Source of the DNA: Bacillus cytotoxicus
GTDB taxonomy: Bacteria > Bacillota > Bacilli > Bacillales > Bacillaceae_G
DNA: 64,000 nt
Reading direction: 5' to 3'
Assembly (NCBI RefSeq): GCF_023715645.1
Contig: NZ_JAMBOP010000009.1
Location: 1 to 64,000 of the forward strand
Of this stretch, positions 46,798 to 56,162 are shown piece after piece. A program made the translations under genes and the position numbers. The first letter of the stretch is position 1. Every line of letters begins with the position of its first letter. Below the pieces are notes generated by a model. That model saw only the letters and a list, made by a program, of their open reading frames with translations, was not told the DNA's origin and did no database searches.

Positions 46798-47634
46798 ATG
46801 AAACGAACCATTGCACTACTTGTTATTTCAGCTACGCTATTTATTACAATGATTTTTTCTTTATATGCGCATAGGCAAAAAGTTAAGGCCAATCAGCCTG
46901 ATATATCGGGAAAATATGGCGTGACGATTGATGCAAAAACAGGAGAAATTTTATACGGAAAACATGAACATGAACGCTCCTATCCGGCGAGTGTTACGAA
47001 AATGATGACTACTCTCCTTTTGCTGGAGAATGTAAAAGAAGATGAAGAAATTACTGTTACAGAACATGCGATAAAAACAGAAAGCCAAAGTAAAAAAATT
47101 ACACTGCACGCCGGAGAAAAGTTAAAGCGCGATGAGGCATTAAAACTCATGCTTGTCATTAGCGCCGATCCAATTGCCGAATCGATTGCAGAGCATATCG
47201 CCGGTTCCAAAGAAAAGTTTGTAAAAATGATGAATGATCGAGCAAAACAACTCGGAGCAAATCATACAGCATTTAAAAATGCCAGCGGAGCTGATGCACT
47301 TGGTAATAAACTTTCACCATACGATTTGGCACTTATTACAAAAGAAGCATTAAAATACCCAATCGTATTGAAAGATATGAATACGATTCATACAACATTG
47401 CACACATCTATGCAAACGAAAAAGATCGCAAACTACGGACGGGAAGAATTGTACGCTGATCCATATGCGATTGGAAGTAAGAGCGGTCTTTCCGCATTAG
47501 CAGAATATACAGTCATTACAATAGATGAAAAAGACGGAAAAAGAGTGATTAACGTTGTCCTCTCTACCGGCCGTAAAACAGTGTATCCCGATGCCAAAAA
47601 GATGGCAGAATATGCTTTTGAACAATTAAAATAA
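46798..47634 (+). CDS. D-alanyl-D-alanine carboxypeptidase-like protein with altered SxN motif
   Basis: 278 residues. One N-terminal TM anchor or signal covers 5-25. The SxxK nucleophile is S65-V-T-K68, and the KTG-box reads K228-S-G. The expected SxN is S122-A-D124, so the asparagine is aspartate. The family trims cell-wall pentapeptides outside the membrane. The ATG at 46798 has AGAGGG 6 nt upstream. It lacks the C-terminal PBP5 domain. Confidence 0.83.
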   Translation: MKRTIALLVISATLFITMIFSLYAHRQKVKANQPDISGKYGVTIDAKTGEILYGKHEHERSYPASVTKMMTTLLLLENVKEDEEITVTEHAIKTESQSKKITLHAGEKLKRDEALKLMLVISADPIAESIAEHIAGSKEKFVKMMNDRAKQLGANHTAFKNASGADALGNKLSPYDLALITKEALKYPIVLKDMNTIHTTLHTSMQTKKIANYGREELYADPYAIGSKSGLSALAEYTVITIDEKDGKRVINVVLSTGRKTVYPDAKKMAEYAFEQLK

Positions 47635-47664
47635 CCAAGGAAGTTTCAACTTCCTTGGTTATTT
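47634..47664. terminator. Bidirectional terminator between the carboxypeptidase and fadM
   Basis: AACCAAGGAAGTT and AACTTCCTTGGTT form a 13-bp stem with a 2-nt loop and T runs on both strands. Confidence 0.9.
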
Positions 47665-48576
47665 TTTAACCATGCCTTTTAATACAAATGCTACGTTAGC
47701 TGGACGTTCCGCTAAGCGGCGCATGAAATAGCCGTACCAATCGTTTCCATATGGTACATATACGCGCATTTTATATCCTTCTTTCACAAGATCAAGTTGA
47801 CGCTCTGTGCGAATGCCGTATAACATTTGGAATTCAAACTGATCACGCGGAATATTGTATTCTTCAGCAAGTTTTTTTGTATATTCAATAATTGCATCAT
47901 CATGTGAAGCAATCGCTGTATAATTTCCATTTAATAAGTGCGTTTTAATAATCTTTTTATAATTTTCATCTACATCTTTCTTTTCTGGGAATGCAACTTC
48001 CTCAGACTCTTTATATGCCCCTTTTACAAGACGTAAATTTGGTGTATACGCATTTAAATCATCTATATCTTTTTCAGTACGATATAAATATGCTTGAATT
48101 ACTGTACCAACATTGTCATATTCTTCTTTTAACTTCTTAAAGATGTCAATTGTTTTTCCGCAGCGTGAATAGTCTTCCATATCAATTGTTACAAACACAC
48201 CGTTTTCTTTCGCTGCCTCTAAAATACGGCGCATATTATTCATAACTAAATTTTCTGAAATGTCTAGACCCATAGAAGTCATTTTTAATGAGAGCTGAGA
48301 ATCTAGTTTTTCACGACCGATTGCACGAATCGCTTCAATCGACTCATCCGCCATCTCATTTGCCTCTGCTTCGTTATCAACAAATTCCCCCAAATAGTCG
48401 ATCGTAACACAAAGGTTTTGTCTGTTTAAATCTTTAATAGCAGCTACTGCTAAGTCAATTGTTTCTCCCGCAACAAAGCGTCCTGCGCCAAAGCGTAAAC
48501 CGTACTTTTTCGCTAATTTTGTTAACGCTCTATTTTTTGATAAAAACAAGAAAGAATTACGCATTAATTGTTCCAT
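47659..48576 (-). CDS. fadM: Proline dehydrogenase FadM
   Basis: 305 residues of the PutA-type FAD proline dehydrogenase TIM barrel. Motifs include VTIDMEDYSRC, LVKGAYKE, ASHDD and the C-terminal YVPYGNDWYGYFMRRLAERP that grips proline. It converts proline to pyrroline-5-carboxylate at the membrane. The ATG at 48576 is preferred to a GTG 9 bases earlier. It sits next to fad genes, as in B. subtilis. Confidence 0.9.
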   Translation of the reverse strand: MEQLMRNSFLFLSKNRALTKLAKKYGLRFGAGRFVAGETIDLAVAAIKDLNRQNLCVTIDYLGEFVDNEAEANEMADESIEAIRAIGREKLDSQLSLKMTSMGLDISENLVMNNMRRILEAAKENGVFVTIDMEDYSRCGKTIDIFKKLKEEYDNVGTVIQAYLYRTEKDIDDLNAYTPNLRLVKGAYKESEEVAFPEKKDVDENYKKIIKTHLLNGNYTAIASHDDAIIEYTKKLAEEYNIPRDQFEFQMLYGIRTERQLDLVKEGYKMRVYVPYGNDWYGYFMRRLAERPANVAFVLKGMVKK

Positions 48577-48924
48577 GTCTTTCACCCCTATGACTGTACT
48601 TTGTCTGTTTTTTTCCCCTCTTCTAAATTATATCATTGTTTAAAATTATTTGATACAAATAATTATTTAGATAATTAACACAATAATACAAGAATGTTTA
48701 CATATCTAAACTTTAAAAGGAAAAATCATCTGAAAAATTTTTCGACATTCCAAAGTGTTAAGTGATGCATAGTCAATTACATCTCTCAGCAGTAAATTCG
48801 ACAAATGGTTTTCATATCCCATCCTATAGCCAAAACGAAGATACCCATTTGATCCCATACGACAAATGAACATTATATAAAAATAATTCGTAACTACTCA
48901 GTCGCTCTATGAAAAACAGGCAGA
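48577..48924. other. AT-rich region upstream of fadM
   Basis: About 350 bases without a convincing ORF or RNA. A duplicated CGACAAATG is present, but nothing else stands out. Confidence 0.5.
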
Positions 48925-49034
48925 AAAGCATTTTTTAAGTGGTTGAGGGGGACTGGCTATGTATAGGAGCGGTCAGTCGCTCTCAACCACCTAAAAAGAA
49001 GAACAGTTTTATGTTGCTTTTCAACTTATACATA
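48925..49034 (+). repeat. REP-A copy 9, inverted-direct hybrid
   Basis: The left part is the reverse complement of the REP-A core (GGACTGGCTATGTATAGGAG, CGGTCAG) and the right part the direct end (TCGCTCTCAACCACCT). GTGGTTGAG and CTCAACCAC pair, so the unit can form a long hairpin. Confidence 0.7.
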
Positions 49035-49231
49035 TTCACTTCGATTTACTAACAAAACAAATCTCTGCTATAGCAGGATACAACATGCTCCCTACTGGCT
49101 CGCTACCTTTGTTTTAAACCGCGCATGTGGCAGAAAAAGGAATTGACCGCTTCTACGCACGGCCAGTCCCTCTCAACCTCCCCTAAAAAAAGAGCGGTTT
49201 TCTGTTGCTTTTCAACTTATACATATTCATT
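49035..49231 (+). repeat. REP-A interspersed repeat, copy 10
   Basis: Contains ATCTCTGCTATAGCAGGATA, CGCATGTGGCAG, ATTGACCGCTTCTACGCACG and CTCTCAACCTCC. It is tandem with copy 11. Confidence 0.8.
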
Positions 49232-49400
49232 TCGATTTACTAACACACAAATCTCCGTTATAGCAGGATACAACATGCTCCCTACTGGCTCGCTACCTTT
49301 GTTTTAAACCGCGCATGTGGTAGAAAAAGGCACTGACCGCTACTATGCACGGCCGGTCCCTCTCTCCTCCCTAAAAAGAAAAGCGGGTTTATGTTTGTGT
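49232..49400 (+). repeat. REP-A interspersed repeat, copy 11
   Basis: Nearly identical to copy 10 (ATCTCCGTTATAGCAGGATA, CGCATGTGGTAG, ACTGACCGCTACTATGCACG), period about 190 bp. Confidence 0.8.
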
Positions 49401-49410
49401 TCTTTCCTTC

Positions 49411-49656
49411 TTACTTCTTTTGTCTATGCTCGTCATTCAACCTCTTGATTTCTGCAATTAACTGAATCATTTCTTCTTTCGCATCTGGATACGTTTCATT
49501 CCAATGCTTTACAAGAGCTGGCATCGTTTTAGCGATATACGAATATAACGCCCATTTCTCAACCTTTTGCTTATATTCTTCATTACTCTCACCTAGTAAC
49601 AACTCTGTATACTTCTCTAACAAGCCATCAAACTGTTCTTGAAATTTTTCACTCAT
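49411..49656 (-). CDS. yusU: DUF2573 protein YusU
   Basis: 81-residue helical protein of the DUF2573/YusU type (EEYKQKVEKWALYSYIAKTMPALVKHWNETYPDAK). Function unknown. A GGGGAG-type site precedes the ATG. In B. subtilis yusU lies in the same yus region, which supports the call. Flanked by REP-A repeats on both sides. Confidence 0.72.
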   Translation of the reverse strand: MSEKFQEQFDGLLEKYTELLLGESNEEYKQKVEKWALYSYIAKTMPALVKHWNETYPDAKEEMIQLIAEIKRLNDEHRQKK

Positions 49657-49719
49657 TCCGTTGATCTCCCCTTCAGACTTCTTTTATATTTAATATTAAA
49701 GAAATTACAAGATAGGAAC

Positions 49720-49861
49720 AAATTTCCTACGCCACTTGTTTCCTCCCTTTGTTTTCACATCGCCCGTGGCAGAAAAAGGCACTGACCGCTCCAAGCATGG
49801 CCAGAACCTCTCGTCCATCTAAAAAAAGCGGGTTTTTTGTTGGGTTTCAAGTTACATTTAT
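49720..49861 (+). repeat. REP-A interspersed repeat, copy 12
   Basis: Contains CGCCCGTGGCAG, ACTGACCGCTCCAAGCATGG and CTCTCGTCCATCT, then GCGGGTTTTTTGTTGG. Tandem with copy 13. Confidence 0.8.
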
Positions 49862-50065
49862 ATAAATATATATCCACCTTGATTTTTTAACATCTAAGTT
49901 ACTGTTATGTAAAACAAAAAGTGCTTTGCCACTTGCTTCCTCCCTTTGTTTTCACATCGCCCGTGGCAGAAAAAAGGCACTGACCGCTCCAAGCATGGCC
50001 AGAACCTCTCGTCCATCTAAAAAAAGCGGGTTTTTTGTTGGATTTCAAGTTACATTTATATATGA
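49862..50065 (+). repeat. REP-A interspersed repeat, copy 13
   Basis: Close duplicate of copy 12, with the 5' arm (TAAGTTACTGTTATGTAAAA) kept. Predicted small ORFs here are shadows. Confidence 0.8.
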
Positions 50066-50068
50066 AAA

Positions 50069-50092
50069 GAAGCAGCCTAATGTAGCTGCTTC
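50069..50092 (-). terminator. Terminator of the thiamine-binding protein gene
   Basis: GAAGCAGC and GCTGCTTC form an 8-bp stem with an 8-nt loop, T-rich on the minus strand. Confidence 0.8.
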
Positions 50093-50101
50093 CCTTGCAC
50101 T

Positions 50102-50404
50102 CTATAACTTCGACTGCACAGATTGTAACTTTTTCTCCATTGAACTAACTTTATCACGGCGATCATCAACGCGAATATTTGTTGCTACGCGGCCTGCACC
50201 TTTAGAAAACGGAACTTCATGCATTTGCTGAATCACTTCAAATAATACTGGAAGTTCTCCTTCAATAATTGTATTCATCGGTGTTAATTGATACTTCACG
50301 CGATCTGCATTTTTCTCAAGTACTTTTTGTATTTCTGCTACATATTCACTTACACTTGTATTCCCTGTTCCAACTGGAATAATGGTAACATCAACAATTG
50401 CCAT
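50102..50404 (-). CDS. MTH1187-family thiamine-binding protein
   Basis: 100 residues of the MTH1187/YkoF ferredoxin-like fold: VDVTIIPVGTGNTSVSEYVAEI and QLTPMNTIIEGE are typical. Such proteins bind thiamine or its precursors in the cytosol. AGAGGTGAAC lies before the ATG. Single gene with a bcr1-like element upstream. Confidence 0.8.
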   Translation of the reverse strand: MAIVDVTIIPVGTGNTSVSEYVAEIQKVLEKNADRVKYQLTPMNTIIEGELPVLFEVIQQMHEVPFSKGAGRVATNIRVDDRRDKVSSMEKKLQSVQSKL

Positions 50405-50487
50405 GTTTGTTCACCTCTTCTATAGATTCCTCATTATTGTACAAGATTTTCTTTCTTATTAGAAATATATCGGCGATTCGTCACAAA

Positions 50488-50612
50488 ATAAAGTGAAACT
50501 TCCATCAGTGACGCTTTTTTCACTGATGGAAAGCCCTCACCAATCGGGCTTTTACGGGCAGTTTTCTTCCTCGTGGTTCCCTGGCCTGTACTGCCCGTTA
50601 ATGCGAGATAAA
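50488..50612 (-). repeat. Complete short bcr1-like element
   Basis: 125 bp flanked by ATAAA on both sides. It has GTGAAACTTCCATCAGTGAC with its hairpin partner CACTGATGG, CAATCGGGCTTTTACGGGCA and ACTGCCCGTTAATGCGAG. Compared with the 8740 copy the variable hairpins are shortened. Confidence 0.85.
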
Positions 50613-50647
50613 GAGTTTTCGACAATGTTTGACAAATATTCACCTCA

Positions 50648-50681
50648 AAAAAATGGCTGCCTGGAAAATCCCGACAGCCTG
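50648..50681 (-). terminator. Terminator of the second chemoreceptor gene
   Basis: GGCTG and CAGCC arms with inner CGGGA/TCC pairing lie just after the stop, followed by seven T on the minus strand. Confidence 0.75.
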
Positions 50682-50686
50682 AATCT

Positions 50687-52690
50687 CTATTTGTTTACTT
50701 TAAATTGTTCTACTACCTTTTCTAGATCGTGCATTTCCACTGTTAATTGCTTCATCGTTCCTGATACTTTTTCTAGATGAGCTACTTGCGTTTCTGTCGC
50801 TGCATTCACTTCTTCTGATACAGCTGCACTCTCTTGACTCGTTTCAGCGATAGTTTGCATCACTTGTGTAATATCCTTCTGTTCATGTCCAATCATTTGT
50901 ACTTCTGTAGAAATTCTTTCAACGGAAGTAATGATTGTATTTACAACAGAAATAACAATTCGGAATGATTGTTCTGCATCTTTCGTTACATGCTCTTGCA
51001 CGTTAGCAATGTCTTTTAAATTCCCAATCACTTCTACAACGCGAGCTACTTCTTGTTGCACTTCTGCAATAATAGAAGCAATATCGCCAGTCGCTTCTTT
51101 TGACTGTTCTGCTAATTTTCGTACTTCTTCCGCAACAACAGCAAAACCTTTTCCTTGTTCCCCTGCACGCGCTGCTTCAATGGAAGCATTTAATGCTAAT
51201 AAATTTGTTTGATCAGAAATTCCTTTAATCAGCTCAACGACATTTTGAATAGATTGTACACTATGATCAAGTTTTTCAGCTGCGGTCTCTGTTTCAAACA
51301 CAACGGAAGAAGACTCATCTTTTGTATTCACTAAACGTTGCATCGTTTTTAAGCCACTTTGTGACGCTTTGTCTGCTTGATTCGTTACATCTTTAATAGA
51401 AGTTACTGAGTCATTCACTTGACCTACAGACTGTTTCATATTTTCTAGCTGCGCTGAAATTTCCTCCACACTATTCGCTAATGTTGACGCACCGCCCGTC
51501 ACATCATCCATCGCACTGGAAACTTCCTTGCTTGAAGCAACTGTCTCATTTGTTAAATAATGCAAGTCATCTGCTGATTGTTGCACTGATGATACATTAT
51601 GTTTAATACGGCTAACCATTTCATTCATTTGTCCAACCATATCGTTAAAGTGCTTTGTAAGTACACCCACTTCATCGTTCGTTTGCACTTTCATTTGTAG
51701 CGTTAAGTCTCCTTCCGCTACTTTTTGTACTTGATTCGTTAATGATTGAAGTGGTTTTATTAATCTTCTTGCAAAGAAATAGGATACAAGAATTGCGGCA
51801 AGCACACCTATACACGCCAACCCTATAAATGTATTTCTTAACGTTGCTAATAAACTGTCCACTTCTTCTTTCGGATAGACAATTCCGATTTTCCATGGCA
51901 TAGATTGCATTGGCTGACTATATGCAACGACATCTTTCCCTTTTAACTTCGTAACGACAAAATCATTTTTTTCTTGTTTTAAACTTTGAATTAGTGGTTC
52001 TTTTGATACATCTTTTCCAACTTTATCTGGATACACTAATCCCATATTTTTGTCATTTACAACGAACATTTCTCCTCCATAGTTATACTGGATGTTATGA
52101 AGCAACTTTTGGATTGTACCTAATGACACATCCATCGCTACAACACCAAGTACTTCTGAACCATCTGAAGATAAAAGTGCTTTTGAAACACCAACACTTA
52201 ATTGTCCTGTTGCAATTTCATATTGCGGCTGTCCCCAGTGTACATTTTTCGTATCATTTACAGCAGCCTTATACCATGGTCTTGTCGTTGGATCATATCC
52301 TTCTGGTACTTTTCCACCATCCGCAAGATTCGCACTTAATGTCTTTTTATCCTTCGTTCCGATATAAAGGTCTAAAATATCAGGGTGATTATTTTTAAAC
52401 TCGAGAAACTCCTTCATTATTACTGATTCTTCTTCTGGTATAACCCCGTCTTGTAACATTCCAACAATTCTTCCGTTATTGGAATAGTATTTTATATCTT
52501 CCCCAATACCAGTAATAAACGTATTCATTTGTTCTGTTAACAAACCCATCGTGTTATGAGAATATTGACTGAGAACACGAGACTCTTTCTCTTTTTCTAA
52601 CTGATATACAGTTGTTCCTAAAATAGCAAACATTATTGAAATAAGTACTGAAAATACAACTGTTACTTTCCAACGTAAACTTCTCATCAT
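50687..52690 (-). CDS. Methyl-accepting chemotaxis protein with dCache sensor
   Basis: 667 residues. TM1 at about 8-28, a double-Cache extracytoplasmic domain (about 35-285; [11 protein letters not shown] and [13 protein letters not shown] are its marks), TM2 near 290-310, HAMP to 365, and a signalling domain with [15 protein letters not shown]. dCache receptors of this kind commonly bind amino acids. The ATG at 52690 lies 7 nt after GGAGG; the frame extends 12 codons upstream. Confidence 0.9.
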   Translation of the reverse strand: MMRSLRWKVTVVFSVLISIMFAILGTTVYQLEKEKESRVLSQYSHNTMGLLTEQMNTFITGIGEDIKYYSNNGRIVGMLQDGVIPEEESVIMKEFLEFKNNHPDILDLYIGTKDKKTLSANLADGGKVPEGYDPTTRPWYKAAVNDTKNVHWGQPQYEIATGQLSVGVSKALLSSDGSEVLGVVAMDVSLGTIQKLLHNIQYNYGGEMFVVNDKNMGLVYPDKVGKDVSKEPLIQSLKQEKNDFVVTKLKGKDVVAYSQPMQSMPWKIGIVYPKEEVDSLLATLRNTFIGLACIGVLAAILVSYFFARRLIKPLQSLTNQVQKVAEGDLTLQMKVQTNDEVGVLTKHFNDMVGQMNEMVSRIKHNVSSVQQSADDLHYLTNETVASSKEVSSAMDDVTGGASTLANSVEEISAQLENMKQSVGQVNDSVTSIKDVTNQADKASQSGLKTMQRLVNTKDESSSVVFETETAAEKLDHSVQSIQNVVELIKGISDQTNLLALNASIEAARAGEQGKGFAVVAEEVRKLAEQSKEATGDIASIIAEVQQEVARVVEVIGNLKDIANVQEHVTKDAEQSFRIVISVVNTIITSVERISTEVQMIGHEQKDITQVMQTIAETSQESAAVSEEVNAATETQVAHLEKVSGTMKQLTVEMHDLEKVVEQFKVNK

Positions 52691-52902
52691 TCTTAATCCT
52701 CCTAACCCCTTCTTCTTTAATTCCATACCCCCGTATATATATTATTATATTAAGGGTAAGTGATATTTGTAAAACCTTAATCTTCTTTTGTGTTAAAGTT
52801 TTCATAAAACCATTTCTATGTCCCTGTAAAATCACTGTACTTGTATTCCAGAGAAGAGTTCTTTATTCTTAAGACACAAGAATTTTTCGTTCGGGAGGAA
52901 TT

Positions 52903-53661
52903 ATGTTACAGAGATTCGGTTTTTCACAATATGAAAGTCAAGCATATGAAGTTCTCGTGTCAAGCGAAGAGCCACTTGATGCAACGAGCATCGTAAAGTA
53001 TTCCGGTGTTCCAAAGGCAAAAATATACGAAATATTAGTACGCCTCGTCGATAAAGGCATGGTGATGGATTCTGTTTCAGAAAAGAAAAAGCTATATACA
53101 GCTCTTCCGCTTCAACTTGCTATCGGAAAATTAACTACAGAATTCCAAGCAAATATTGAAGAGTTACAAAACAACGTATCGAAAAAACTATTTACAGATG
53201 ATCGTGTATGGAGCTTAAAAGTACAATCTTCTATTCACGCACAAAGTAAACAACTTGTGCAAAGCGCGAAGAAATCCATTCGGATGTCTGCATGGAATGA
53301 TACATTCCTAGAGTATATGCCGCTTCTAGAAGAAAAGAAAAAACAAGGCGTCGAGATAGAAGCGCTTATTGTCGGAAGCCTCAATACGACATTAGAAAAC
53401 ATCCATCTCCTCATCCCAACAGAAGAGCACCATGCGCTTGAGCGCTTTTTACTCATCATTATTGATGATCGTGAAATTTTATTTGCGGGCGCTGAGCAAA
53501 ACTCATGGCAAGCAATGAAAACAATGTCCCAGCCATTCGTTAAATTTTTCATAGAGTTTTTCTATCATGACGTTGCCCTTGCGAAAATTACCGAGAAACA
53601 TCATGATTTATTTATGAATGATGAAGAAATCCGAAACCTCTTAATGAAACTACGTTATTAA
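52903..53661 (+). CDS. TrmB-family transcriptional regulator
   Basis: 252 residues. The N-terminal TrmB winged helix (FGFSQYESQAYEVLVSSEEPLDATSIVKYSGVPKAKIYEIL) is followed by a coiled coil and a TrmB C-terminal sugar-sensor-like domain, similar to B. subtilis YrhO. Target genes are unknown; it is divergent from the dCache chemoreceptor, which may be one. GGGAGG lies 5-6 nt before the ATG. Confidence 0.82.
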   Translation: MLQRFGFSQYESQAYEVLVSSEEPLDATSIVKYSGVPKAKIYEILVRLVDKGMVMDSVSEKKKLYTALPLQLAIGKLTTEFQANIEELQNNVSKKLFTDDRVWSLKVQSSIHAQSKQLVQSAKKSIRMSAWNDTFLEYMPLLEEKKKQGVEIEALIVGSLNTTLENIHLLIPTEEHHALERFLLIIIDDREILFAGAEQNSWQAMKTMSQPFVKFFIEFFYHDVALAKITEKHHDLFMNDEEIRNLLMKLRY

Positions 53662-53663
53662 AA

Positions 53664-53693
53664 AACGGACATGTATTCCTACTCATGTCCGTT
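53664..53693. terminator. Bidirectional terminator after the TrmB-type gene
   Basis: AACGGACATG and CATGTCCGTT form a 10-bp stem with a 10-nt loop; it overlaps the end of the converging small membrane gene. Confidence 0.85.
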
Positions 53694-53859
53694 CTTCATT
53701 TTGCTTCTTAATATCCGATAATAATGAAATGATTTGCTCATTTTGTTTGATTTGTTCCTCTGAGTTTATATAGATAAATCGAATCCAGCGAAATACAAAA
53801 CAAAGCATCAAAATAGGAATTATAGTAACTAGAAAACCAATTATAGATCCTACCATCAT
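53683..53859 (-). CDS. Small membrane protein, DUF4083-like
   Basis: 58 residues: one TM segment at about 5-27 (GSIIGFLVTIIPILMLCFVF), then a basic, helical cytoplasmic tail (EEQIKQNEQIISLLSDIKKQ). It resembles the DUF4083 small proteins of bacilli; no function known. The ATG at 53859 is 5 nt from GAGGAGGGC. The open frame extends 12 codons further upstream. Confidence 0.6.
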   Translation of the reverse strand: MMVGSIIGFLVTIIPILMLCFVFRWIRFIYINSEEQIKQNEQIISLLSDIKKQNEERT

Positions 53860-53877
53860 AAATAGCCCTCCTCTTTT

Positions 53878-53990
53878 ATATAAATCTATATTCATTTCCC
53901 GACATACAAGTCACCGCTCCTAGCATGGCCAGTTGCTCTCGCCCATCTAAAAAGACAATGGTTTTCTTCCTTTTTTTCATAGATAGACTG
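53878..53990 (+). repeat. REP-A interspersed repeat, copy 14 (deleted)
   Basis: Has TTCCCGACATACAAGTCACC joined directly to GCTCCTAGCATGGCCAGTTG and CTCTCGCCCATCT; the CACGTGGCAG block is deleted. Confidence 0.7.
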
Positions 53991-54000
53991 AGTAGTTACA

Positions 54001-54032
54001 AAAATAGACATCTTCAAAAGATGCCTATTTTC
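54001..54032 (-). terminator. Terminator of the APC permease gene
   Basis: AAAATAG-CATCTT and AAGATG-CTATTTT form a stem with one mismatch before the permease stop side, T-rich on the minus strand. Confidence 0.8.
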
Positions 54033-54039
54033 AAAATCT

Positions 54040-55350
54040 CTATTTATTTACTTGCTTCTTATTTAAATACCAATACACCGGTAATCCTGTTAACACGATA
54101 GCAATTGACAAGAAACATCTACTTGGCTCATTAATAATCGCACTTCCAATTACAAATAATGATCCTAAAATTGCTAATACTGGTACGATTGGATATAAAG
54201 GTACACTATATTCACGTTTTTGTCCTGCATTACGCTTTCTTAAAATGAACACCCCGATAAATGTCATAACATAGAAAATATAAATAATAAATACGGAAAT
54301 CTCGGACAATTCATTCGGGTCACTAACAAGCATTAAAATAATACCGAGTGCAATCTCAGTAAAAATTGCGTTTGCTGGCGTTTGAAACTTATCATTAATT
54401 TTTGAAATAAATTTTGAAAACGGAAGCTGACCGCGCTCTGCCATTGATACCGGGATACGTGGGAATGTTAAAATTTTTCCATTTAAGCATCCAAATATTG
54501 AAACAATAACACCTATACTAATCAATTTTCCGCCATATTGGCCTAATAACATATCAGCTGCTGTTGCTGTTGCATTCTCACTTAAGGTAACAATTTGCGC
54601 TGCTGGTAAAATTTTTAATAGTGCCATATTAATTAATACATATGCTGCTGTTACAATAAGAATCCCAACTGTCAATGCTTTTGGTAATAGCTTTGTTGGA
54701 TTTTTCATTTCACCGCCGATAGACGCGAGTAGAATCCAGCCATCATATGCAAATAATGTTGCTAAAATTGCCATCCCCATGCTTTGATTTGCAGACTCCG
54801 GTACAACAACATGAAATACATCGCTATTCCCTTTCCAAAATCCCATTACAATAATAAGTATAATTGGAATCATTTTTCCAATTGTTGTTATCGTTTGAAC
54901 AATGCCCCCATACTTTGTTCCCACACTATTTATAATACCGAGGAACACAACTGTTCCAATCGCAATTGGTAAATTCCACACTTTATCAATATGAAAAAAG
55001 TTTAACATTAACGAACTAAAGTACATTCCTAATGTCCCGATAATTGCTGGTCCGTATACAAGTGTTTGCATCCATCCAGATAAATAACCCCAAAACTTAC
55101 CATAAATCTCCTCTAGATATGTATACAAACCACCATTTTTCGGAATTTGCGCTCCGATTTCTGCAACCGTTAAGCCACTTGCTAAAGTTAAAATTCCCCC
55201 TATTACCCAAGCAAAGATTGCCATGTTAGAACTTCCTGCATAATCCAATACCTTACCTGGCTTCATAAATACGCCGGATCCGATAATTGTTCCGACAACG
55301 ATTGATAATGCAACCGTTAGGCCAATTTTATTTTTGTCATCGTGATGCAT
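54040..55350 (-). CDS. APC-family amino acid permease
   Basis: 436 residues with twelve TM segments. The N-terminal IVVGTIIGSGVFMKPGKVL is the APC/LAT-type signature, and FAYDGWILLASIGGEMKNP resembles SteT/YvbW permeases. It carries an amino acid whose identity should be given by the T-box leader upstream. GGAGGGAG lies 9-12 nt before the ATG. Confidence 0.87.
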   Translation of the reverse strand: MHHDDKNKIGLTVALSIVVGTIIGSGVFMKPGKVLDYAGSSNMAIFAWVIGGILTLASGLTVAEIGAQIPKNGGLYTYLEEIYGKFWGYLSGWMQTLVYGPAIIGTLGMYFSSLMLNFFHIDKVWNLPIAIGTVVFLGIINSVGTKYGGIVQTITTIGKMIPIILIIVMGFWKGNSDVFHVVVPESANQSMGMAILATLFAYDGWILLASIGGEMKNPTKLLPKALTVGILIVTAAYVLINMALLKILPAAQIVTLSENATATAADMLLGQYGGKLISIGVIVSIFGCLNGKILTFPRIPVSMAERGQLPFSKFISKINDKFQTPANAIFTEIALGIILMLVSDPNELSEISVFIIYIFYVMTFIGVFILRKRNAGQKREYSVPLYPIVPVLAILGSLFVIGSAIINEPSRCFLSIAIVLTGLPVYWYLNKKQVNK

Positions 55351-55388
55351 AACTGTTTGTCCTCCCTCTAACCCTAGTTTGATTTAAA

Positions 55389-55625
55389 TAAAAAAACACC
55401 CATCCCTAAAAAAAGGGACGAGTGTTATATTCGTGGTTCCACCCTTGTTCCAATTGACATGAAGACACAAAGGGCCAATTGCTCAAGTTTCAGATAACGG
55501 CGATTGCCGGCAAACAATTACTAGATGCTCATTCACTGCTGCAGTTCAAAGGTGGTAAACTATTCTTTCGTATTAGGAAGCTCACAGCCTAAGGCTTCCC
55601 TCTCTGAAAATCGTAAAAAATAGAT
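55389..55625 (-). promoter_or_regulatory. T-box riboswitch of the APC permease
   Basis: On the minus strand the leader has AGAGAGGGAAGCC near its 5' end, the T-box AGGGTGGAACCACG (plus-strand 55431-55444) and a terminator AACACTCGTCCC...GGGATGGGTGTT followed by T. Uncharged tRNA binding prevents termination. The specifier codon could not be fixed with confidence; TAC in CCTAATACGAAAG and CTG or TGC in GAACTGCAG are candidates. Confidence 0.93.
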
Positions 55626-55759
55626 CATGTCCTTATCAATACTTTTATACTGTCGAATTTTATTGTTATTTTTCATTATATTGAATTTTTTTAAAAAAGC
55701 AAGTGTGTTCTATATTACGCATGAAATTATTCCGGTATAATATAACAGTTATATAAAAA

Positions 55760-55847
55760 ATAACCATTAGCGCCGCTTTTCTTTTTCCCGTGCTCACTTC
55801 TACGCATAGCCAGTTGTTCTCGCCCACCTAAAAAAGGCGCTTTTTTA
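55760..55847 (+). repeat. REP-A interspersed repeat, copy 15 (partial)
   Basis: A 3' portion with TCACTTCTACGCATAGCCAG and TTCTCGCCCACCT, first of four tandem units. Confidence 0.75.
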
Positions 55848-56002
55848 TCATTTCTCAATTTGTAAATCACCTCTATGCTAAACATAACATGTTCTACACT
55901 TGCTCCCGCTCTCCGTTTTAAACCTCGCACGTGGCAGAAAAAGGCCCTAACCGCTTCTACGCATGGCCAGTTGCTCTTACCCATCTAAAAAAGGCGCTTT
56001 TT
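55848..56002 (+). repeat. REP-A interspersed repeat, copy 16
   Basis: Full unit with CTCTATGCTAAACATAACAT, CGCACGTGGCAG, CTAACCGCTTCTACGCATGG and GCTCTTACCCATCT. Confidence 0.8.
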
Positions 56003-56162
56003 TTATCATTTTTCTATTTGTAAATCACCTCTATGCTAAACATAACATGTTCTACACTCGCTCCCTCTCTTTGTTTTAAACCTCGCACGTGGCAGAAAAA
56101 GGAACTGACCGCTTCTACCCATAGCCAGTTACTCTTGCCCATCTAAAAAAGGCGCTTTTTTT
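56003..56162 (+). repeat. REP-A interspersed repeat, copy 17
   Basis: Full unit with CGCACGTGGCAG, ACTGACCGCTTCTACCCATA and ACTCTTGCCCATCT. Confidence 0.8.

Noticed and set aside
48900-50065. Tandem direct repeats that might suggest a CRISPR array
   Set aside because: Units are 140-190 bp with similar interior sequence throughout; there are no short repeats with unique spacers and no cas genes.
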